Positions 44,556 to 54,086 of a DNA stretch of 64,000 bases are shown here, one piece after another. The first letter of the stretch is position 1, and each line of letters starts with the position of its first letter. The notes under the pieces were generated by a model. The model saw only the letters and a program-made list of their open reading frames with translations. It made no database searches and had not been told where the DNA came from. Location: the NCBI GenBank assembly GCA_040880525.1, contig JBBDIG010000021.1:62001-126000 (forward strand), read 5' to 3'. The position numbers and the translations under genes are program-made. Origin of the DNA: Bacteroidia bacterium. Lineage in GTDB: Bacteria > Bacteroidota > Bacteroidia > CAILMK01 > JBBDIG01.

Positions 44556-47006
44556 TTGAATGCTTATCAAATAATCAAAAGCTGGTTTAGCAGCAAAGGC
44601 TGGAAATCTTTTCCATTCCAGGAAGAAGTTTGGCAGGCATATCTGCGGGGTGAAAACGGCCTCCTCAATGCCCCTACCGGCAGCGGAAAAACTTACGCAC
44701 TTGGTGTCGCAGCAGTACTGGAATGGATGAGAAACTATCCTGATCATTACCAAAGCCAAACCAACAATGGGCTGCAACTCCTTTGGGTTACTCCGCTGAA
44801 GGCACTATCAAAAGACATCGAAAAGGCCCTCACAGAACTCGTAAATGAAACCGGAATATCCTGGAAGGTAGGAAAGCGGACGGGCGATACTTCATCAGGG
44901 GAGAGGGAGCGGCAGAAGCGGCAAATGCCGGAAATCCTGATCATCACCCCGGAAAGCCTGCACTTGCTCCTGGCTTCAAAAGGTTACCCTGCAATGTTCC
45001 GCAACCTGAGATTAGTAGTGGCGGATGAATGGCACGAATTGCTCGGAACAAAACGTGGCGTTCACACAGAACTCGCCCTTTCACGTTTGAAATCTGTGGC
45101 ATCCAACCTTCGCATCTGGGGCATATCGGCAACCATCGGAAACCTGCAGGAAGCAACCGAAGTGCTGCTAGGCGAGGACATGCATGCTAAACCTTTTCGT
45201 ATTGTGCGGGCCAACATTGAGAAGAGGGTGAAGATTGAAACGTTGCTGCCTGACGAAGTGGAGCGGTTTCCCTGGGCCGGCCACCTCGGAATTAAAATGC
45301 TGGACAAGGTGATCCCTATCATTCGCGACAGCAAAACCACCCTGATTTTTACCAATACAAGATCGCAATGCGAAATATGGTACCAGCGGCTACTGGAGGC
45401 TTACCCCGAACTGGCCGGAGTGCTGGCCATTCACCACGGCTCCATTAGTAGCGAAACGCGCACCTGGGTGGAAGAGGCGCTTCACCAAGGTATTTTAAAG
45501 GCGGTGGTCTGCACCTCCAGCCTCGATCTGGGTGTAGATTTCCACCCGGTTGACACAGTGGTGCAGGTGGGAAGCCCGAAGAGTGTAGGGCGCTTTTTGC
45601 AGCGTGCAGGGCGAAGCGGCCACCAGCCGGGCGCAGTAAGTGTGATTTATTTTGCCCCTACCAGTTCACTCGAATTAATAGAAGGCGCAGCCCTCCGCAC
45701 GGCTGCCGATACGCGGCATGTGGAAGACCGCATACCGGTGCTTAAACCCATGGATGTGCTTTGCCAATATCTGGTTACCCTCGCTGTTTCTGAAGGTTTT
45801 GAACCGGCAAAAATTTTAAGTGAGATCAGAAAAACTTTTTCCTACGGGATGCTGCGCGAAGATGAATGGCAATGGGCGCTACAGTTCATCACTTCCGGAG
45901 GCGCCACCTTGCAGCAATACGAGGAGTATTCTAAAGTAGAAGTGGAAAATGGACGCTATCTGGTAAACAGCCGGAAGACTGCCTTGCGGCACCGCCTCTC
46001 CATCGGCACCATCGTGAGCGAAGCCAGTATGAGAATAAAATTCCTCAGGGGCAGCAGCATCGGTAGTATAGAAGAATCATTTATTGCACGAATGAAACCG
46101 GGAGATGTATTCGTGTTTGCAGGCCGGGTGCTGGAACTGATCCATATCAAGGGAATGATCGCGTACGTAAAAAGAAGCAAGAAAAAAACAGGTATTATTC
46201 CGCGCTGGGATGGTGGTCGAATGCCGCTTTCATCCCAGCTTTCAGAAATGTACCGTGATAAACTGGATGAATATCTTGAAAAAAAGATCAATGCCGTTGA
46301 AGTTGAAAAAATGGTCCCGTTGCTGGATTTGCAATTCAAGCGTTCGGGAATTCCCCACAAGGATGAGTTCATGATCGAAGTGTTGGAAACAACGGAAGGA
46401 TACCACGCCTTTTTTTATCCTTTTGAAGGACGCCTTGTACACGAGGGGCTGGCCGCACTTTTCGCTTTTCGAATCAGTCAGATCATGCCCATCAGCTTCA
46501 GCATAGCGATGAATGATTACGGTTTTGAGCTATTGGCAGATAAACCCATTCCGCTGGAAGAAGCCATTAAGCAGGGGTTGTTTGATACCCATCGGTTGGT
46601 GGATGATATCCAGCAAAGCGTGAACTCAACTGAAATGGCGAGGCGTAAATTTCGTGAAATTGCCGCCATTGCCGGTCTGGTATTCTCAGGATATCCGGGC
46701 AGGAATAAAAGCAACAAGCATCTCCAGGCCTCTTCGGGATTGCTCTTCGATGTATTTAGCGAATATGATCGTAACAACCTCCTCATTCTTCAGGCTTATG
46801 AAGAGGTGCTTACTTTTCAACTGGAAGAAGGACGTATGCGAAAAGCGCTGGAACGCATCCGGCAGCAAAAGCTCCTCATCACCCACCCCTCACGGCCCAC
46901 ACCTTTCGCCTTCCCCATTTTGGTGGATCGTCTCCGTGAGAAAATTTCCTCGGAGAAGCTTGAGGATCGCATTAAGCGCATGCAGATCCTGTACGATGAA
47001 GCCTGA
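44556..47006 (+). CDS. Ligase-associated DEXH-box helicase (Lhr-like)
   Basis: 816-residue superfamily 2 helicase. Motif I 'NAPTGSGKTYALGVAA', motif Ia 'LLWVTPLKALSKDIEKAL', motif II 'LVVADEWHELLGTKRGVHTE' (DEWH in place of DEVH), motif III 'GISATIGN', motif IV 'TTLIFTNTRSQCEIWYQRLL', motif V 'VVCTSSLDLGVDFHPVDTVV' and motif VI 'QRAGRSGHQPG' are all visible, followed by an Lhr-type winged-helix core. It matches the DEXH protein of the bacterial ligase-associated DNA repair cluster. The start is TTG at 44556: no in-frame ATG precedes the conserved 'SFPFQEEVWQAYL'. PdeM follows after 23 bp, but ligase and exonuclease genes are absent here. Confidence 0.93.
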   Translation: MNAYQIIKSWFSSKGWKSFPFQEEVWQAYLRGENGLLNAPTGSGKTYALGVAAVLEWMRNYPDHYQSQTNNGLQLLWVTPLKALSKDIEKALTELVNETGISWKVGKRTGDTSSGERERQKRQMPEILIITPESLHLLLASKGYPAMFRNLRLVVADEWHELLGTKRGVHTELALSRLKSVASNLRIWGISATIGNLQEATEVLLGEDMHAKPFRIVRANIEKRVKIETLLPDEVERFPWAGHLGIKMLDKVIPIIRDSKTTLIFTNTRSQCEIWYQRLLEAYPELAGVLAIHHGSISSETRTWVEEALHQGILKAVVCTSSLDLGVDFHPVDTVVQVGSPKSVGRFLQRAGRSGHQPGAVSVIYFAPTSSLELIEGAALRTAADTRHVEDRIPVLKPMDVLCQYLVTLAVSEGFEPAKILSEIRKTFSYGMLREDEWQWALQFITSGGATLQQYEEYSKVEVENGRYLVNSRKTALRHRLSIGTIVSEASMRIKFLRGSSIGSIEESFIARMKPGDVFVFAGRVLELIHIKGMIAYVKRSKKKTGIIPRWDGGRMPLSSQLSEMYRDKLDEYLEKKINAVEVEKMVPLLDLQFKRSGIPHKDEFMIEVLETTEGYHAFFYPFEGRLVHEGLAALFAFRISQIMPISFSIAMNDYGFELLADKPIPLEEAIKQGLFDTHRLVDDIQQSVNSTEMARRKFREIAAIAGLVFSGYPGRNKSNKHLQASSGLLFDVFSEYDRNNLLILQAYEEVLTFQLEEGRMRKALERIRQQKLLITHPSRPTPFAFPILVDRLREKISSEKLEDRIKRMQILYDEA

Positions 47007-47024
47007 ACAGGGCTCGCCTTAATT

Positions 47025-47032
47025 TACCTTTG
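47025..47032 (+). promoter_or_regulatory. Candidate -7 element overlapping the first pdeM start
   Basis: TACCTTTG fits TAnnTTTG exactly and covers the first possible TTG start of pdeM (47030). If used, transcription would begin near 47037-47040 and translation would have to start at the second TTG (47054). No clear -33 partner is seen. Confidence 0.35.
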
Positions 47033-47743
47033 CATCCTATAAACAGCCCTTTTTTGCATTCCAAAATATTTAAGTTAAAAAACCAAACACTTCGCTTACT
47101 GCCGGAAAAAGCACTCTATTGGCAGGAGCAGAAGTTGCTGTTGCTGGCTGATGTACATCTGGGCAAAGCTGGCCACTTTCGCAAAGCCGGCATTCCTGTT
47201 TCGAGTGATATACACTGGGCCGACCTCTATCGGTTGACCTTGCTGATGAAACGATGGAAACCTGAGCGGGTTATTTTCCTTGGCGATCTTTTCCATAGTG
47301 ATAAGAACCAGGAGTGGGAAATTTTTCGTGAATGGTTACTTGAATGGCCACAAACAGAATTCATATTGGTGAAGGGCAACCATGAATTCCTACCGGATGC
47401 TGATTACTCTGCTGCCCATCTCCAGATCGTTTCTCAACTCGAAATGCAGCCGTTTTTATTTGTGCACCAACCGCCACCGGAAGCTGATGAGGCCGGACGA
47501 TATGCCCTATCAGGGCACATCCATCCTGGCGTGAAGCTGTGGGGTGCAGGTCGTCAGTCGCTACGGTTGCCCTGCTTTTACTTTCACCGGCACTACGCCA
47601 TCCTTCCCGCCTTCGGACATTTTACAGGACTCGCGCTGGTAAAGCCAATTGAAGCTCAGGCCATTTTTGCGATCGCAGATGAAGAGGTAATTGATTTGAG
47701 CCGGAAAGCGAGCGAAAAAGAAAGTTCTATACGAGATCTTTGA
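47030..47743 (+). CDS. pdeM: Ligase-associated metallophosphoesterase PdeM
   Basis: Calcineurin-like phosphoesterase/endonuclease of the ligase-associated DNA repair cluster. Metal-ligand motifs are seen in order: 'LLLADVHLGKAGHFRKAG' (DxH), 'VIFLGDLFHSDKNQEW' (GDLxH), 'FILVKGNHEFLP' (GNHE), and 'ALSGHIHPGVKLWG' (GHxH). 237 residues. No ATG exists upstream of the conserved start; TTG at 47030 or TTG at 47054 must be used. It lies 23 bp after the DEXH helicase, its usual partner, and converges on the isoaspartyl peptidase gene with 8 bp between stops. Confidence 0.92.
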   Translation: MHPINSPFLHSKIFKLKNQTLRLLPEKALYWQEQKLLLLADVHLGKAGHFRKAGIPVSSDIHWADLYRLTLLMKRWKPERVIFLGDLFHSDKNQEWEIFREWLLEWPQTEFILVKGNHEFLPDADYSAAHLQIVSQLEMQPFLFVHQPPPEADEAGRYALSGHIHPGVKLWGAGRQSLRLPCFYFHRHYAILPAFGHFTGLALVKPIEAQAIFAIADEEVIDLSRKASEKESSIRDL

Positions 47744-47751
47744 ACGATATT

Positions 47752-48783
47752 TTAATCCTCAAAAATTCTAACGACAGGTTTTTCTCCTTCTTTTAGATAA
47801 CCTCTGAACATGCCGGAGGTATTGAAAACCATAGCTACGTTTCCGCGTCTGTCCAGGCCGATGACGCCACCCTTGCCTCCCATTTCAGAGAGCTTCTTCA
47901 CAACCTGCTTAGCCGCAGATTCCAGGCTTTCCTGACGGTATTTCATTATTGCTGTAATGTCGTATGCCACTGCCAGGCGTATGAAATATTCGCCATGGCC
48001 TGTGCATGAAATCCCGGCTGTGCTGTTATCAGCATAAGTACCGGCCCCGATTACGGGCGAATCGCCAATCCGGCCAAAGCGCTTATTCGTCATACCACCT
48101 GTAGAAGTACCTGCCGCAATATTTCCATCTCTATCCAAAGCCACACATCCTACAGTTCCCATCTTCTCAAATTCCATCGGGATGAGTGATCCTTCATCCA
48201 ATTGCTGCTGACCCTCTCTGTCCTTTATTCTTTCCAGTTCCTCGTAGCGTTCTTCATTATAGAAATACTCCGGATCCACCAATTCAAGCCCATGTTGATC
48301 TGCGAATTTTTCGGCTCCTTCTCCAGCCATCATTACATGTGGGCTTTTTTCCATGACCGCTCTTGCAGCCTTTATTGGATTCTTAACGGTGGTAACGCCT
48401 GCCACCGCACCCGCCATCAGATCCTTTCCGTACATTATGGAAGCGTCCAACTCATTCTTGCCCTCGTTAGTCATAACAGCACCTTTGCCTGCATTAAAAA
48501 GAGGAGAATTTTCCAGCATCGTGATGACTGCTTCCACCGCATCCAGGCTCCCTCTTTTTTCAAGTGTTTCATAACCTACTATTAGCGCTTCTCTCAGTAC
48601 AGCCTCGTATTGTTTTCTCTTTTCAGGCGATATGTTATCCGGATTCATATTGCCTGCACCCCCGTGGATCACAATGGCAATAGGCTGACGTTTTGTTTCA
48701 GCCGAACGCTCCTGAGGTGCGGCCCCTTCTTTTTGAATTAGCATCAAAACGAAAATCAAAAGAAACTTTTTCATTTTTATCAA
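47752..48783 (-). CDS. Isoaspartyl peptidase/L-asparaginase (Ntn hydrolase), exported
   Basis: Cleaves beta-aspartyl dipeptides and asparagine. The plant-type (EcAIII) family is clear: 'IVIHGGAGNMNPDNISPEKR', 'LDAVEAVITMLENSPLFNAG', the autocleavage site before Thr in 'KMGTVGCVALDRDGNIAAGT', and 'SPVIGAGTYADN'. The chain is made as a precursor and cut at Gly-Thr to free the catalytic Thr. An N-terminal signal peptide ('KKFLLIFVLMLIQKEGAA') puts it in the periplasm; Met4 (48774) is an equally good start. It is divergent from the CMD-family gene with only 35 bp between starts. Confidence 0.94.
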   Translation of the reverse strand: MIKMKKFLLIFVLMLIQKEGAAPQERSAETKRQPIAIVIHGGAGNMNPDNISPEKRKQYEAVLREALIVGYETLEKRGSLDAVEAVITMLENSPLFNAGKGAVMTNEGKNELDASIMYGKDLMAGAVAGVTTVKNPIKAARAVMEKSPHVMMAGEGAEKFADQHGLELVDPEYFYNEERYEELERIKDREGQQQLDEGSLIPMEFEKMGTVGCVALDRDGNIAAGTSTGGMTNKRFGRIGDSPVIGAGTYADNSTAGISCTGHGEYFIRLAVAYDITAIMKYRQESLESAAKQVVKKLSEMGGKGGVIGLDRRGNVAMVFNTSGMFRGYLKEGEKPVVRIFED

Positions 48784-48818
48784 ATTAAGTATTAAAATTT
48801 TACCAAAATACCAGAAAA

Positions 48819-49181
48819 ATGTCAGGAGAAAAAGTAAAAGAATTTCAGGCTTACCGGGATCGCCAGAATGAGCGGCTGCTGGGGCAAAACAACCTGGTGA
48901 TAAACAGACTGTTCAACCTTGATAGCCGCGTGTATGAAGATGGCGCCCTGAATAAATCCACAAAAGAGCTAATGGGGCTGGTCGCTTCGCTTGTTCTTCG
49001 TTGCGATGATTGTGTGAACTATCATTTATTGCAGTGCCATGATCTGGAAATTTCAGACGATCAGCTCTTCGAGTCCTTTTCAATAGCGCTCATGGTGGGT
49101 GGCTCCATTACCATTCCACACCTAAGGCGTGCCACTGAATTTTGGGACAACCTGAAAATTCCGGAGGATGAGAAGGAATAG
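48819..49181 (+). CDS. Carboxymuconolactone decarboxylase/AhpD-like protein
   Basis: 120 residues, all helical. The redox pair sits in 'LVLRCDDCVNYHLLQC' (Cys62, Cys65, His69), the CxxC...H pattern of AhpD-like members, preceded by 'STKELMGLVASL' and followed by 'SIALMVGGSITIPHLRRATE'. It probably acts as a thiol-disulfide or peroxide-linked enzyme in the cytosol; the partner is unknown. polA follows after 56 bp. Confidence 0.88.
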   Translation: MSGEKVKEFQAYRDRQNERLLGQNNLVINRLFNLDSRVYEDGALNKSTKELMGLVASLVLRCDDCVNYHLLQCHDLEISDDQLFESFSIALMVGGSITIPHLRRATEFWDNLKIPEDEKE

Positions 49182-49237
49182 TTCTTTCCGTACCTTTTCC
49201 GGCTCAAATTAAGCTCAAAAATGAACCTATTTTCGTA

Positions 49238-52015
49238 ATGGCAAGAGATAAGAAACTATTCCTGTTGGATGCGATGGCGCTGATTTACCGTGCCCACTTC
49301 GCACTCATCCGTAATCCCATCCGCAACTCCAAAGGTGTAAATACTTCAGCAGTGTATGGCTTTACCAATACCCTTCTCGAAGTGCTGGAAAAAGAACGTC
49401 CAAGCCATATTGCCGTGGTCTTCGATCCACCTGTGCCCACATTTCGCCACGAAGAATTTGAAGCATATAAATCGCAAAGGCAGGAGATGCCAGAAGATAT
49501 TGGTGCAGCCATCCCAATCGTGAAAAAGCTGTTAAAGGCATTTCGTATTCCCTGCATGGAGAAGAATGGTTTTGAGGCAGATGACGTGATTGGCACACTC
49601 GCCAAGCAGGCTCCGGCCCACGGCTTTGAAGTATTTATGATGACTCCTGATAAAGATTACGGGCAACTTGTGGAGGAGCATATATATATGTACAAGCCCA
49701 GCTATATGCAGAATCCCAGAGAGATCCTTGACGAAAAAGCGATTCTCAAAAAATGGGGTATTGCCAGGGTAGATCAGGTAGTGGACATCCTCGGCCTTAT
49801 GGGAGATAGCAGCGACAACATACCGGGTGTGCCGGGCATAGGGCCCAAAACTGCCGCCAAACTGATTGCGGAGTTCGAGACTATCGAAAATCTGCTGGAT
49901 AACACAGATAAGCTGAAAGGCAAGGTGAAGGAGCAGATTGAAATGAACAAGGAACAAGCGCTGCTCTCCAAGCGCCTTGCAACTATTATCACCAATGTGC
50001 CGGTGGAATTTGATGAAAAAGATCTGGAACTGGAAAAACCGGATGAGGAGGCGCTCGCGGTATTGTTTGCCGAGCTTGAATTCCGAACGATCAGCAAGAG
50101 GGTGCTGGGCCAGGAATTCCGCATAAAAGACGTGAAGACTTCTGCTCAGCCTGATCTGTTTAACCAGGAGGGCGGACCGGTGAAGGAAGCCGGGCCGTTG
50201 CAAACCTTTAAGGACAAAGAGTGCAGCTATGAACTTGTGAATACTGACGTCAAAATGCAGGCGCTGGCAGCGATGCTGAAGAAAACTGAATCGTTTTGTT
50301 TTGATACGGAAACATCAGGTTTGGATCCACTCCAGAGTGAGATCGTAGGGTTTTCCTTTTCCATAAAACCAGGGCATGCGTATTATATCCCCACCCAGGC
50401 AGACGAGGACGAGACGAAAAGGATCCTCTCGTTTTTCAAAGATGTATTTGAAGACAGCGCAATCGGCAAAACCGGTCAGAACATCAAGTTTGATATTCTG
50501 GTGCTGAAGCAATACGGCATCCATGTGAGGGGAAAGCTTTTCGATACGGTGCTGGCTCATTACCTCCTGGAGCCCGACCTGCGCCACAATATGGATATGC
50601 TTTCGCAAACCTACCTGGGTTATTCTCCCATCTCTATTGAAACGCTGATTGGCAAACGCGGAAAGCAACAAAAAAGCATGCGCGATCTCATCCCCGAAGA
50701 TATTGTGGATTATGCCTGCGAAGATGCCGATGTAACGCTCCAGCTTCAGCGCGTTTTTGAACCGCTGCTCAGCGAAATGAAAGTGGATAAGCTGTTTTAT
50801 GAAGTAGAGAATCCGCTCATTTATGTATTGGCCGAGATGGAAAACAAAGGCGTCCGGGTGGATAAAGGAGCGCTAAACGAATATTCGAAAGAACTGAATA
50901 CTGACCTGGTCCGGTTGGAGAAGGAAATTTTCGAGCTGGCAGGAATGCAGTTCAATATCAGTTCGCCAAAGCAATTGGGTGAGGTGCTGTTTGACCATCT
51001 GAAGCTTGATCCAAAAGCAAAGCGAACTTCCAAAACCAAGCAGTACAGCACGAGTGAGGATGTGCTAGCCAGGCTTGCCGCCAACCATGAAGTGGCAGCA
51101 AAACTCCTCGATTTCCGTTCTATTCAAAAACTGAAGTCAACTTATGTAGATGCGTTGCCCCTTATGATAAATCCTAAAACCGGGCGGGTGCATACAAGTT
51201 ATAATCAGGCTGTAGCAGCTACCGGCAGGCTCAGTTCTACCAATCCAAACCTGCAAAATATTCCTATCCGTACGGAGAAAGGGCGCGAGATCCGGAAAGC
51301 ATTCATTCCTGCTGATGATGATCACACGATCCTATCGGCAGATTACTCCCAGATAGAATTGCGGCTTGTAGCAGAAATAAGTAATGATACCGGCATGCTT
51401 GAAGCCTTCAAAGAGGGTATTGATATTCATACAGCAACCTCGGCAAAAATTTTTGGGGTCTCTCTTGCCGAAGTAACTGGGGAAATGAGGCGTAAGGCTA
51501 AAATGGTCAATTTCGGGATCATCTACGGAATTTCGGCTTTTGGCCTGGCTCAGCGGTTAAATATAGCGCGGAGTGAAGCCTCAGAGATCATCCGGCAATA
51601 TTTTGCTCAGTATCCCAATATAAAAAAATACATGGACGACCGGATCACTATGGCGCGTAAACATGGCTATGTGGAAACGCTCATGGGTCGAAGACGCTAT
51701 CTGCGCGACATAAACAGCAGCAACCACACCGTACGCGGATATGCTGAACGAAACGCCATCAATGCGCCCATACAGGGAACGGCTGCGGATATGATCAAAG
51801 TTGCGATGGTGAATATTCACGAAGCTTTCCTGCGCGAAAATATCCGCAGCCACATGATCCTTCAGGTGCATGACGAACTGATCTTCGATGCGCTCAAAAC
51901 TGAAGTGGAGCAGGTGAAGAGAATTGTGGAGGATAAAATGCGGAATGCATTGAAGCTTGAAGTACCGATTGTTGTAGAAATCGGTGCCGGGGAAAATTGG
52001 CTGCTCGCACATTAA
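49238..52015 (+). CDS. polA: DNA polymerase I
   Basis: Repair and Okazaki-fragment polymerase, 925 residues, with all three domains. The 5'-3' exonuclease spans 1 to about 290 ('FLLDAMALIYRAHFAL', 'GFEADDVIGTLAKQ', 'MGDSSDNIPGVPGIGPKTA'). The 3'-5' proofreading domain keeps its DxE in 'SFCFDTETSGLDPLQSEIVG' and 'YACEDADVTLQL', so it looks active. The polymerase domain has motif A 'ILSADYSQIELRLVAE', motif B 'RRKAKMVNFGIIYGISAFGL' and motif C 'LQVHDELIFDA'. ATG at 49238 is the only start compatible with the conserved 'KKLFLLDAMALIYRAH'. Confidence 0.98.
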   Translation: MARDKKLFLLDAMALIYRAHFALIRNPIRNSKGVNTSAVYGFTNTLLEVLEKERPSHIAVVFDPPVPTFRHEEFEAYKSQRQEMPEDIGAAIPIVKKLLKAFRIPCMEKNGFEADDVIGTLAKQAPAHGFEVFMMTPDKDYGQLVEEHIYMYKPSYMQNPREILDEKAILKKWGIARVDQVVDILGLMGDSSDNIPGVPGIGPKTAAKLIAEFETIENLLDNTDKLKGKVKEQIEMNKEQALLSKRLATIITNVPVEFDEKDLELEKPDEEALAVLFAELEFRTISKRVLGQEFRIKDVKTSAQPDLFNQEGGPVKEAGPLQTFKDKECSYELVNTDVKMQALAAMLKKTESFCFDTETSGLDPLQSEIVGFSFSIKPGHAYYIPTQADEDETKRILSFFKDVFEDSAIGKTGQNIKFDILVLKQYGIHVRGKLFDTVLAHYLLEPDLRHNMDMLSQTYLGYSPISIETLIGKRGKQQKSMRDLIPEDIVDYACEDADVTLQLQRVFEPLLSEMKVDKLFYEVENPLIYVLAEMENKGVRVDKGALNEYSKELNTDLVRLEKEIFELAGMQFNISSPKQLGEVLFDHLKLDPKAKRTSKTKQYSTSEDVLARLAANHEVAAKLLDFRSIQKLKSTYVDALPLMINPKTGRVHTSYNQAVAATGRLSSTNPNLQNIPIRTEKGREIRKAFIPADDDHTILSADYSQIELRLVAEISNDTGMLEAFKEGIDIHTATSAKIFGVSLAEVTGEMRRKAKMVNFGIIYGISAFGLAQRLNIARSEASEIIRQYFAQYPNIKKYMDDRITMARKHGYVETLMGRRRYLRDINSSNHTVRGYAERNAINAPIQGTAADMIKVAMVNIHEAFLRENIRSHMILQVHDELIFDALKTEVEQVKRIVEDKMRNALKLEVPIVVEIGAGENWLLAH

Positions 52016-52080
52016 GAGAAGCACAATAGCCCAGGTGCTGTGGCAACGCTCCTTCCCTTCCAATAAGGTGGGTGCCATAA

Positions 52081-52110
52081 AAAAAGCGCCATAAAAATAA
52101 GGCGCCTTTT
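52081..52110 (+). terminator. Weak bidirectional hairpin between polA and a convergent gene
   Basis: GCGCC (52086-52090) and GGCGC (52101-52105) close a 10-nt AT loop, with an A-run before and a T-run after. It could serve both convergent genes. The stem is short. Confidence 0.5.
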
Positions 52111-52143
52111 CTACTTAAGTTATTACTTCCGTTCAGCAGTTAG

Positions 52144-52833
52144 TTATTCCTTTGTCAAAGTTTTCGTTACTACTTTCCCTTCTGCTGATCTGTAAGTAAG
52201 GATATACATTCCTTTAGGAAGATCAAAAAATGAGATGTTCAATGTTGATTGATTGTTGACCTGATAAGTTCCCACATTGTTTCCCAGAATATTAAAGATT
52301 TCAACTGTATGATCTCCTTTGACGGGGAAGTCAATGGTCAGCTTTTCCTTCACAGGATTAGGATAGAAGTTAAATTTAGCTTGCGGATTTTCATTTAGCC
52401 CAACCCGCCATCCGGTGGCGAAGTATGTAGCAAACTGCCCGTTTGCACTGTCTCCAACAGCAAAAAGAAATACTCTTACTTCAGACTCTCCGGAAACTGA
52501 ATTGGGAATGAAATGCACATCCATAATGGAAGTATCTCCGGCTCCAAGTACAAATTCTGCAGAACTGACGTGAGGCAGGTAGCACTGTATCTTATCACAA
52601 ATCTGGGATTCCCAGCCGTTCTCCAGGCCCTCATCGAATCTATACCACCGAAAAGTCTGCGTTTGGGAGGTGGTATTAACCATCTGGTTGTAGCCCACTA
52701 TTTCCGCCTCTCCTGAAGAAGCCGTAACAGATACAGAATCCTTAATGAACTTGAAGGTCTGGGCCTGTACGAGGCCAACACCTCCTATTAAAAACAATGC
52801 ACATAGTATCAAGGTGTAAAATCTTATTTTCAT
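52144..52833 (-). CDS. Secreted protein with T9SS sorting domain
   Basis: 229 residues. Signal peptide 'LILCALFLIGGVGLVQAQ'. The mature part of about 120 residues looks like one Ig-like beta sandwich ('VSVTASSGEAEIVGYNQMVN', 'WESQICDKIQCYLP', 'LGAGDTSIMDVHFIPN'), with two cysteines that may form a disulfide. The end is a full type A sorting domain: 'KFNFYPNPVKEKLTIDFP', 'VEIFNILGNNVGTYQV', 'LPKGMYILTYRSAEGKVVTK'. It should cross the outer membrane by T9SS. Divergent from the Omp28-like gene over a 166-bp gap. Function unknown. Confidence 0.85.
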   Translation of the reverse strand: MKIRFYTLILCALFLIGGVGLVQAQTFKFIKDSVSVTASSGEAEIVGYNQMVNTTSQTQTFRWYRFDEGLENGWESQICDKIQCYLPHVSSAEFVLGAGDTSIMDVHFIPNSVSGESEVRVFLFAVGDSANGQFATYFATGWRVGLNENPQAKFNFYPNPVKEKLTIDFPVKGDHTVEIFNILGNNVGTYQVNNQSTLNISFFDLPKGMYILTYRSAEGKVVTKTLTKE

Positions 52834-52999
52834 ATACAGTCTTATTTCGAGGTTTTAATCAAACGGTAAATCTAACAAGAATACATCTAACATCGTTCCT
52901 TTACCTCTGTTTTTATAATTAAGGACAAAATAAGTTCCTTTGTTCAAAATACTGAGCTGGTTTTTTATTAAATTGCGCCAAACTTAAAAAATAGGTCAA

Positions 53000-53929
53000 A
53001 TGAAAAAAATTTATCTTCTCTTATTGGTCATCGGAGTTGCTTTTGGCTCCTGTAAAAAGGATTCCAATGATGATCCAAAAAACAAGGATCCTGAAAAAGA
53101 TCCCATTGCAGGTTGTATGGATGAGATGGCTCAGAACTACAATGCAGAAGCCACCGAGGATGATGGCAATTGCGAGTATCTGGCTGCTACTACCAGTGAA
53201 AAGCGGAAAGTAGTGTTGGAAGATTTTACGGGCGTTAAGTGTCAATGGTGTCCAGATGGGCATAGAAGAGCTCTGGAGCTTCAGGCCAGCTATCCTGATG
53301 ATGTCATTCTCCTGGCGGTACATGCCAAAGCTTATGGAACCCCTTATGGTTCTGATCCTAATTTAGTTACAAGCTATGCTGATGCGCTTGTCCTTCAGTC
53401 CAGGGTAGCAGGGTATCCCGCAGGCACTGTAAACCGCTACCAGTTTAACGCATCTAAAGGGGCTGCTCCTTATTTTGCTCAGAACGATAATGGTCTTGCC
53501 TTGAGCAGAGGTGGGTGGAAGCCGGCAGGCCAGTATGTCCTTGATCTTTCTTCTCCGGTAAATGTGGCTGTAAAATCAGAATACGATGAAGCTTCAAAGA
53601 CTGCCACCATTACCACGGAGCTATATTACACCGAATCCGTTGGTTCTACCAATAAGCTCAATGTAGCCATCACCGAAAGCGGAATTATGACTAAACAAGC
53701 TGAAGCCGGTAAAGGAATCGTAGATTATCAGCAAGATAATGTATTACGCGAACTGGTTACGGGCCAATGGGGTGAGGATATTTCTGAGACCGAAGCCGGA
53801 ACACGCATCCAGAGAACCCATACTTACACTGTTCAAAGTGAACAAGTACTGGAAAATCTTGAAGTTGTGGTTTTTGTAGCTGAAGGCCAGGAAAATATTT
53901 ACACTGGTGCCCGCACATCACTGAAGTAA
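53000..53929 (+). CDS. Omp28-related lipoprotein with thioredoxin-like domain
   Basis: 309 residues. Lipobox 'GVAFGSCKK' (Cys18) gives a lipid-anchored envelope protein. A charged spacer leads to 'GCMDEMAQNYNAEATEDDGN', an Asp-rich motif repeated in many Bacteroidota surface proteins. Then comes an Omp28-type domain: 'VVLEDFTGVKCQWCPDGHRR' with CxxC at 81-84, 'VILLAVHAKAYGTPYG' and 'RVAGYPAGTVNR', whose cis-Pro loop is thioredoxin-like. The C-terminal half is beta-rich. The family is often annotated as an outer membrane protein without a known role; a thiol function is inferred from CxxC. Confidence 0.87.
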   Translation: MKKIYLLLLVIGVAFGSCKKDSNDDPKNKDPEKDPIAGCMDEMAQNYNAEATEDDGNCEYLAATTSEKRKVVLEDFTGVKCQWCPDGHRRALELQASYPDDVILLAVHAKAYGTPYGSDPNLVTSYADALVLQSRVAGYPAGTVNRYQFNASKGAAPYFAQNDNGLALSRGGWKPAGQYVLDLSSPVNVAVKSEYDEASKTATITTELYYTESVGSTNKLNVAITESGIMTKQAEAGKGIVDYQQDNVLRELVTGQWGEDISETEAGTRIQRTHTYTVQSEQVLENLEVVVFVAEGQENIYTGARTSLK

Positions 53930-53952
53930 AATAATTGCATTCATAAATGCTA

Positions 53953-53984
53953 AAAGGCAATTCCGGTTGGGATTGCCTTTTTTT
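53953..53984 (+). terminator. Intrinsic terminator after the Omp28-like gene
   Basis: AAAGGCAAT (53953-53961) pairs with ATTGCCTTT (53972-53980) around a 10-nt loop, and a T-run continues to 53984. It lies 24 bp past the stop. Confidence 0.92.
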
Positions 53985-54086
53985 ATGGGCGGTTGTTTAT
54001 AGCGCTACTATCCTGGCAGGTTTAGCTAAGCACTTTTTATGAATCCGTTTGAATACTGCTCCCTATAAAGGGTGACTGGCCTTATC

